From NCBI GenBank assembly GCA_937892665.1, contig CALBJF010000043.1, positions 1-7,144 on the forward strand: 7,144 nt of DNA. The letters are read 5' to 3'. This stretch comes from an uncultured euryarchaeote (lineage in GTDB: Archaea > Thermoplasmatota > Poseidoniia > Poseidoniales > Poseidoniaceae). The notes under the pieces are model-generated. The model was not told the origin of the DNA and searched no databases. It saw only the letters and a program-made list of their open reading frames with translations. Below are positions 5,107 to 7,144 of the stretch, piece after piece (within the stretch, counting starts at the first letter, position 1; each line of letters starts with the position of its first letter). Made by a program: the position numbers and the translations under genes.

Positions 5107-7144
5107 GTGTTCGGTCTTCCAGAGTATCTCTCCGAACGCTGCATACAAGCAAATAATCATCCATCTATTAGACAATCTGGCCCCGTTATCGTCTGGTTAA
5201 AATCCTCATTCAGGACGGAAGAGAACCCAGCGATTGATGCAGCACGTATTATCGCTAACGAAAATAACCTCCCTCTTTTCATCTATCATGGTATTGACGA
5301 ACGATACCCACACGCCTCACTTCGGCATCACAATATGATTCTTGATGCGGCCGTTGATATGCATCACGGCTGTACTAAAATTGGAGTTGATTATTACTTA
5401 CATATTGCAAGAGAGGGGCATCGCCAAAGTGTGATGAAAGAATTATCTAAACAAGCGTCCCTCATTATCACAGATCTTTTTCCTTTACCACCATGGAAAG
5501 ATTGGGTCAAGCATATTGCTGATATAGCCACATGTCCAGTCTTAGAAATCGATTGCCATTGCGTTGTTCCAATGCCAGTCTTTGGCAAATCTGTTGATCG
5601 TCCATTCAAGTACAGAGACGCTACGAAACGACTTCGCAAAGCGAGAATCAACCAATCCTGGCCAAGACTTGAGTTGAAACATACATCATGGGAGGGCGCA
5701 CTTCCATTTTCTCCTGTTAATATCGATGATGAAATTAAGACGATGAAGGAACGATTTAAACTACTAAAGAAATGCAACATAGATGCTACGGTGCTACCTG
5801 TTTGGAATGAAAAAGGTGGCCAATATGCCGCATTAAGTCGATGGGATGAATTCAAACAAAGTGGACTCTCAGGTTATGCTCGAAGAAGGAACAAAGCAGA
5901 CGACCCAAACGGGGTATCAAGGATGTCTGCAGCCATTCATTATGGAACAATCTCTGTAATGAAATTGGCTAGAGAAGCTGCCGCCTTTGGCACAAAATCA
6001 GCAGATAAATTTCTAGATGAACTCCTAATATTCAGAGAGCATGCTTGGCATCATTGTTACTCATGTACAGACCCTTACGGCTCACACAATCTCCCTCATT
6101 GGGCGAGAGATTCTTGGAGAGATACAGAGAACGATGTACGTACAACTGTACTTGAGAAAAATCAATTCGAATTAAGTCAAAGTCCAAGTCCTCTTTGGAA
6201 TCTATGTCAAACTTCATTGTATCGTCATGGAGAGCTTCATAACAATCTCAGAATGACTTGGGGTAAAGCTACACCACTGTGGACAAAGAGTTTGGAAGAA
6301 TCACTTGAGATGGGTCAACATCTGAATGATAAATATGCTTTAGATGGACGTGATCCTTCATCGATTGCAGGTGTCCAATGGTGCCATGGACTCTTTGACA
6401 GGGCGTTCTATCCACCACTGCCAGTCATGGGTGTTGTTCGTAAAAGAGACATTGAAACTCATAAATCAAGACTCGATTTAACCAGATACGAGAATCATGT
6501 TCAACGAAAGACAAGTGAGCAATTTCATCCATTCATCATCATAGGAGCAGGCTACTCAGGAGCATATGCTGCTCACTTACTGAAATCCTATGGATACGAT
6601 GTTCTCGTTCTCGATAAAGGAACAATCCCTGGAGGAAGGTCCTCAACCAAGACACGTCCAGAAGGAGTTTACAATCATGGCAATGGAGAGAGTTGGAATT
6701 CACCTCATCCTTCAGAAGATACAATCTCACATAACGCAGATCAACAAATTCATCAATGGTTGAAAGGTATAGAAGTCGTTTGCGAAACTAAAGTTACTCG
6801 GATTAATCATCAAGATCAATGTGTACACGTTGAGGATGAGAATGGCACTGTGTGGAAATCAGATGCTCTGATTGTTACGTGCCCAATACCTCAATGTTAC
6901 GAACTCATCTCAAGCGACTTACCAGATGAATGGGAGAATCTCCCCTATGATTCATCATGGACATTGATATTGACACACACAAAGCCTTCACCAGAGTCTT
7001 TAATGCTCACTAGCAATGATTCTATAGAAAAGATACGCAGGGGGGTTAACGATAACTCCTCAAATCATATCATCATACAGATGTCCACTTTGTGGTCTGA
7101 TACGTACCTTGAAGAATCTCGTGCAGATATCACAGAACGAGTTC
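5107..7144 (+). CDS. Class II-like DNA photolyase fused to renalase-like FAD/NAD(P) oxidoreductase, 3' end cut
   Basis: One uninterrupted frame of 679 codons reaches the right edge. Residues about 12-190 resemble the class II photolyase antenna-side alpha/beta domain (GPVIVWLKSSFR at 25-36; ITDLFPLPPW; EIDCHCVVPM). Residues about 225-465 are the FAD-binding catalytic domain, recognised by SPLWNLCQ (361-368), LHNNLRMTWGKATPLW (377-392), LNDKYALDGRDP (406-417) and GVQWCHGLFDR (422-432). W364, W385 and W392 match the tryptophan electron chain of the Methanosarcina mazei enzyme, and N407 its FAD-contacting Asn. Such enzymes repair UV pyrimidine dimers using light. A second, N-terminal-type Rossmann module follows: FIIIGAGYSGAYAAHLL (476-492), D503, PGGRSS (508-513), NHGNGESW (523-530) and VTCPIPQ (590-596), a renalase/COG3380-like pattern. 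About 130 residues are probably missing. No ATG is in frame upstream of the homology; GTG at 5107 is the only usual start codon after the in-frame stop at 5083-5085. Confidence 0.88.
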   Translation, partial: MFGLPEYLSERCIQANNHPSIRQSGPVIVWLKSSFRTEENPAIDAARIIANENNLPLFIYHGIDERYPHASLRHHNMILDAAVDMHHGCTKIGVDYYLHIAREGHRQSVMKELSKQASLIITDLFPLPPWKDWVKHIADIATCPVLEIDCHCVVPMPVFGKSVDRPFKYRDATKRLRKARINQSWPRLELKHTSWEGALPFSPVNIDDEIKTMKERFKLLKKCNIDATVLPVWNEKGGQYAALSRWDEFKQSGLSGYARRRNKADDPNGVSRMSAAIHYGTISVMKLAREAAAFGTKSADKFLDELLIFREHAWHHCYSCTDPYGSHNLPHWARDSWRDTENDVRTTVLEKNQFELSQSPSPLWNLCQTSLYRHGELHNNLRMTWGKATPLWTKSLEESLEMGQHLNDKYALDGRDPSSIAGVQWCHGLFDRAFYPPLPVMGVVRKRDIETHKSRLDLTRYENHVQRKTSEQFHPFIIIGAGYSGAYAAHLLKSYGYDVLVLDKGTIPGGRSSTKTRPEGVYNHGNGESWNSPHPSEDTISHNADQQIHQWLKGIEVVCETKVTRINHQDQCVHVEDENGTVWKSDALIVTCPIPQCYELISSDLPDEWENLPYDSSWTLILTHTKPSPESLMLTSNDSIEKIRRGVNDNSSNHIIIQMSTLWSDTYLEESRADITERV

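Noticed and set aside
5394..5855. A 153-codon minus-strand frame inside the photolyase region
   Set aside because: It lies opposite well-conserved photolyase sequence and its translation has no recognisable family features, so it is a shadow frame.

Overview
The window looks like a piece of a planktonic archaeal genome. The best guess is a Marine Group II euryarchaeon (Candidatus Poseidoniales) or a close relative. The strongest marker is a complete archaeal/eukaryotic-type translation factor 5A with its hypusination loop. Supporting signs are short TATA-like AT blocks in front of genes, few Shine-Dalgarno sites, moderate-to-low GC, intronless and tightly packed genes, and a secreted RCC1-repeat protein of a kind I associate with this group. 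The lineage is inferred, not proven.

Layout: (1) 1-487, minus strand: the N-terminal part of a secreted RCC1-repeat protein that runs off the left edge and contains a nearly exact 159-bp tandem repeat. (2) 488-669: a 182-bp AT-rich gap with promoter-like sequence and a 12-bp perfect palindrome. (3) 670-2718, minus: a UMF1/Atg22-type major facilitator transporter with a large outward-facing insertion. (4) 2719-2839: a divergent promoter gap. (5) 2840-3835, plus: an extended short-chain dehydrogenase of the dihydroflavonol-4-reductase-like type. (6) 3829-4218, minus: aIF5A, which overlaps the previous gene tail-to-tail by 7 bp. (7) 4273-5019, minus: a classical SDR resembling benzil/sepiapterin reductases, with a clear Shine-Dalgarno site; it lies 54 bp upstream of aIF5A and may share its transcript. 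(8) 5020-5106: a divergent promoter gap with a strong TATA-like block. (9) 5107-7144, plus, cut by the right edge: a class II-like DNA photolyase joined in one reading frame to a renalase-like FAD/NAD(P)-binding oxidoreductase.

The most unusual item is the photolyase-oxidoreductase fusion. The photolyase half keeps the tryptophan electron-transfer chain and FAD-contacting Asn of class II enzymes but differs at one of the aromatic residues thought to grip the DNA lesion. The attached flavoprotein could supply electrons, handle damaged nicotinamide cofactors or act as a separate light-stress enzyme. A pterin/diketone-reductase-like SDR is transcribed away from it across the same 87-bp promoter gap. 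No operon, mobile element, CRISPR array, tRNA or rRNA is visible; most of the genes look like ordinary chromosomal genes of unrelated function.
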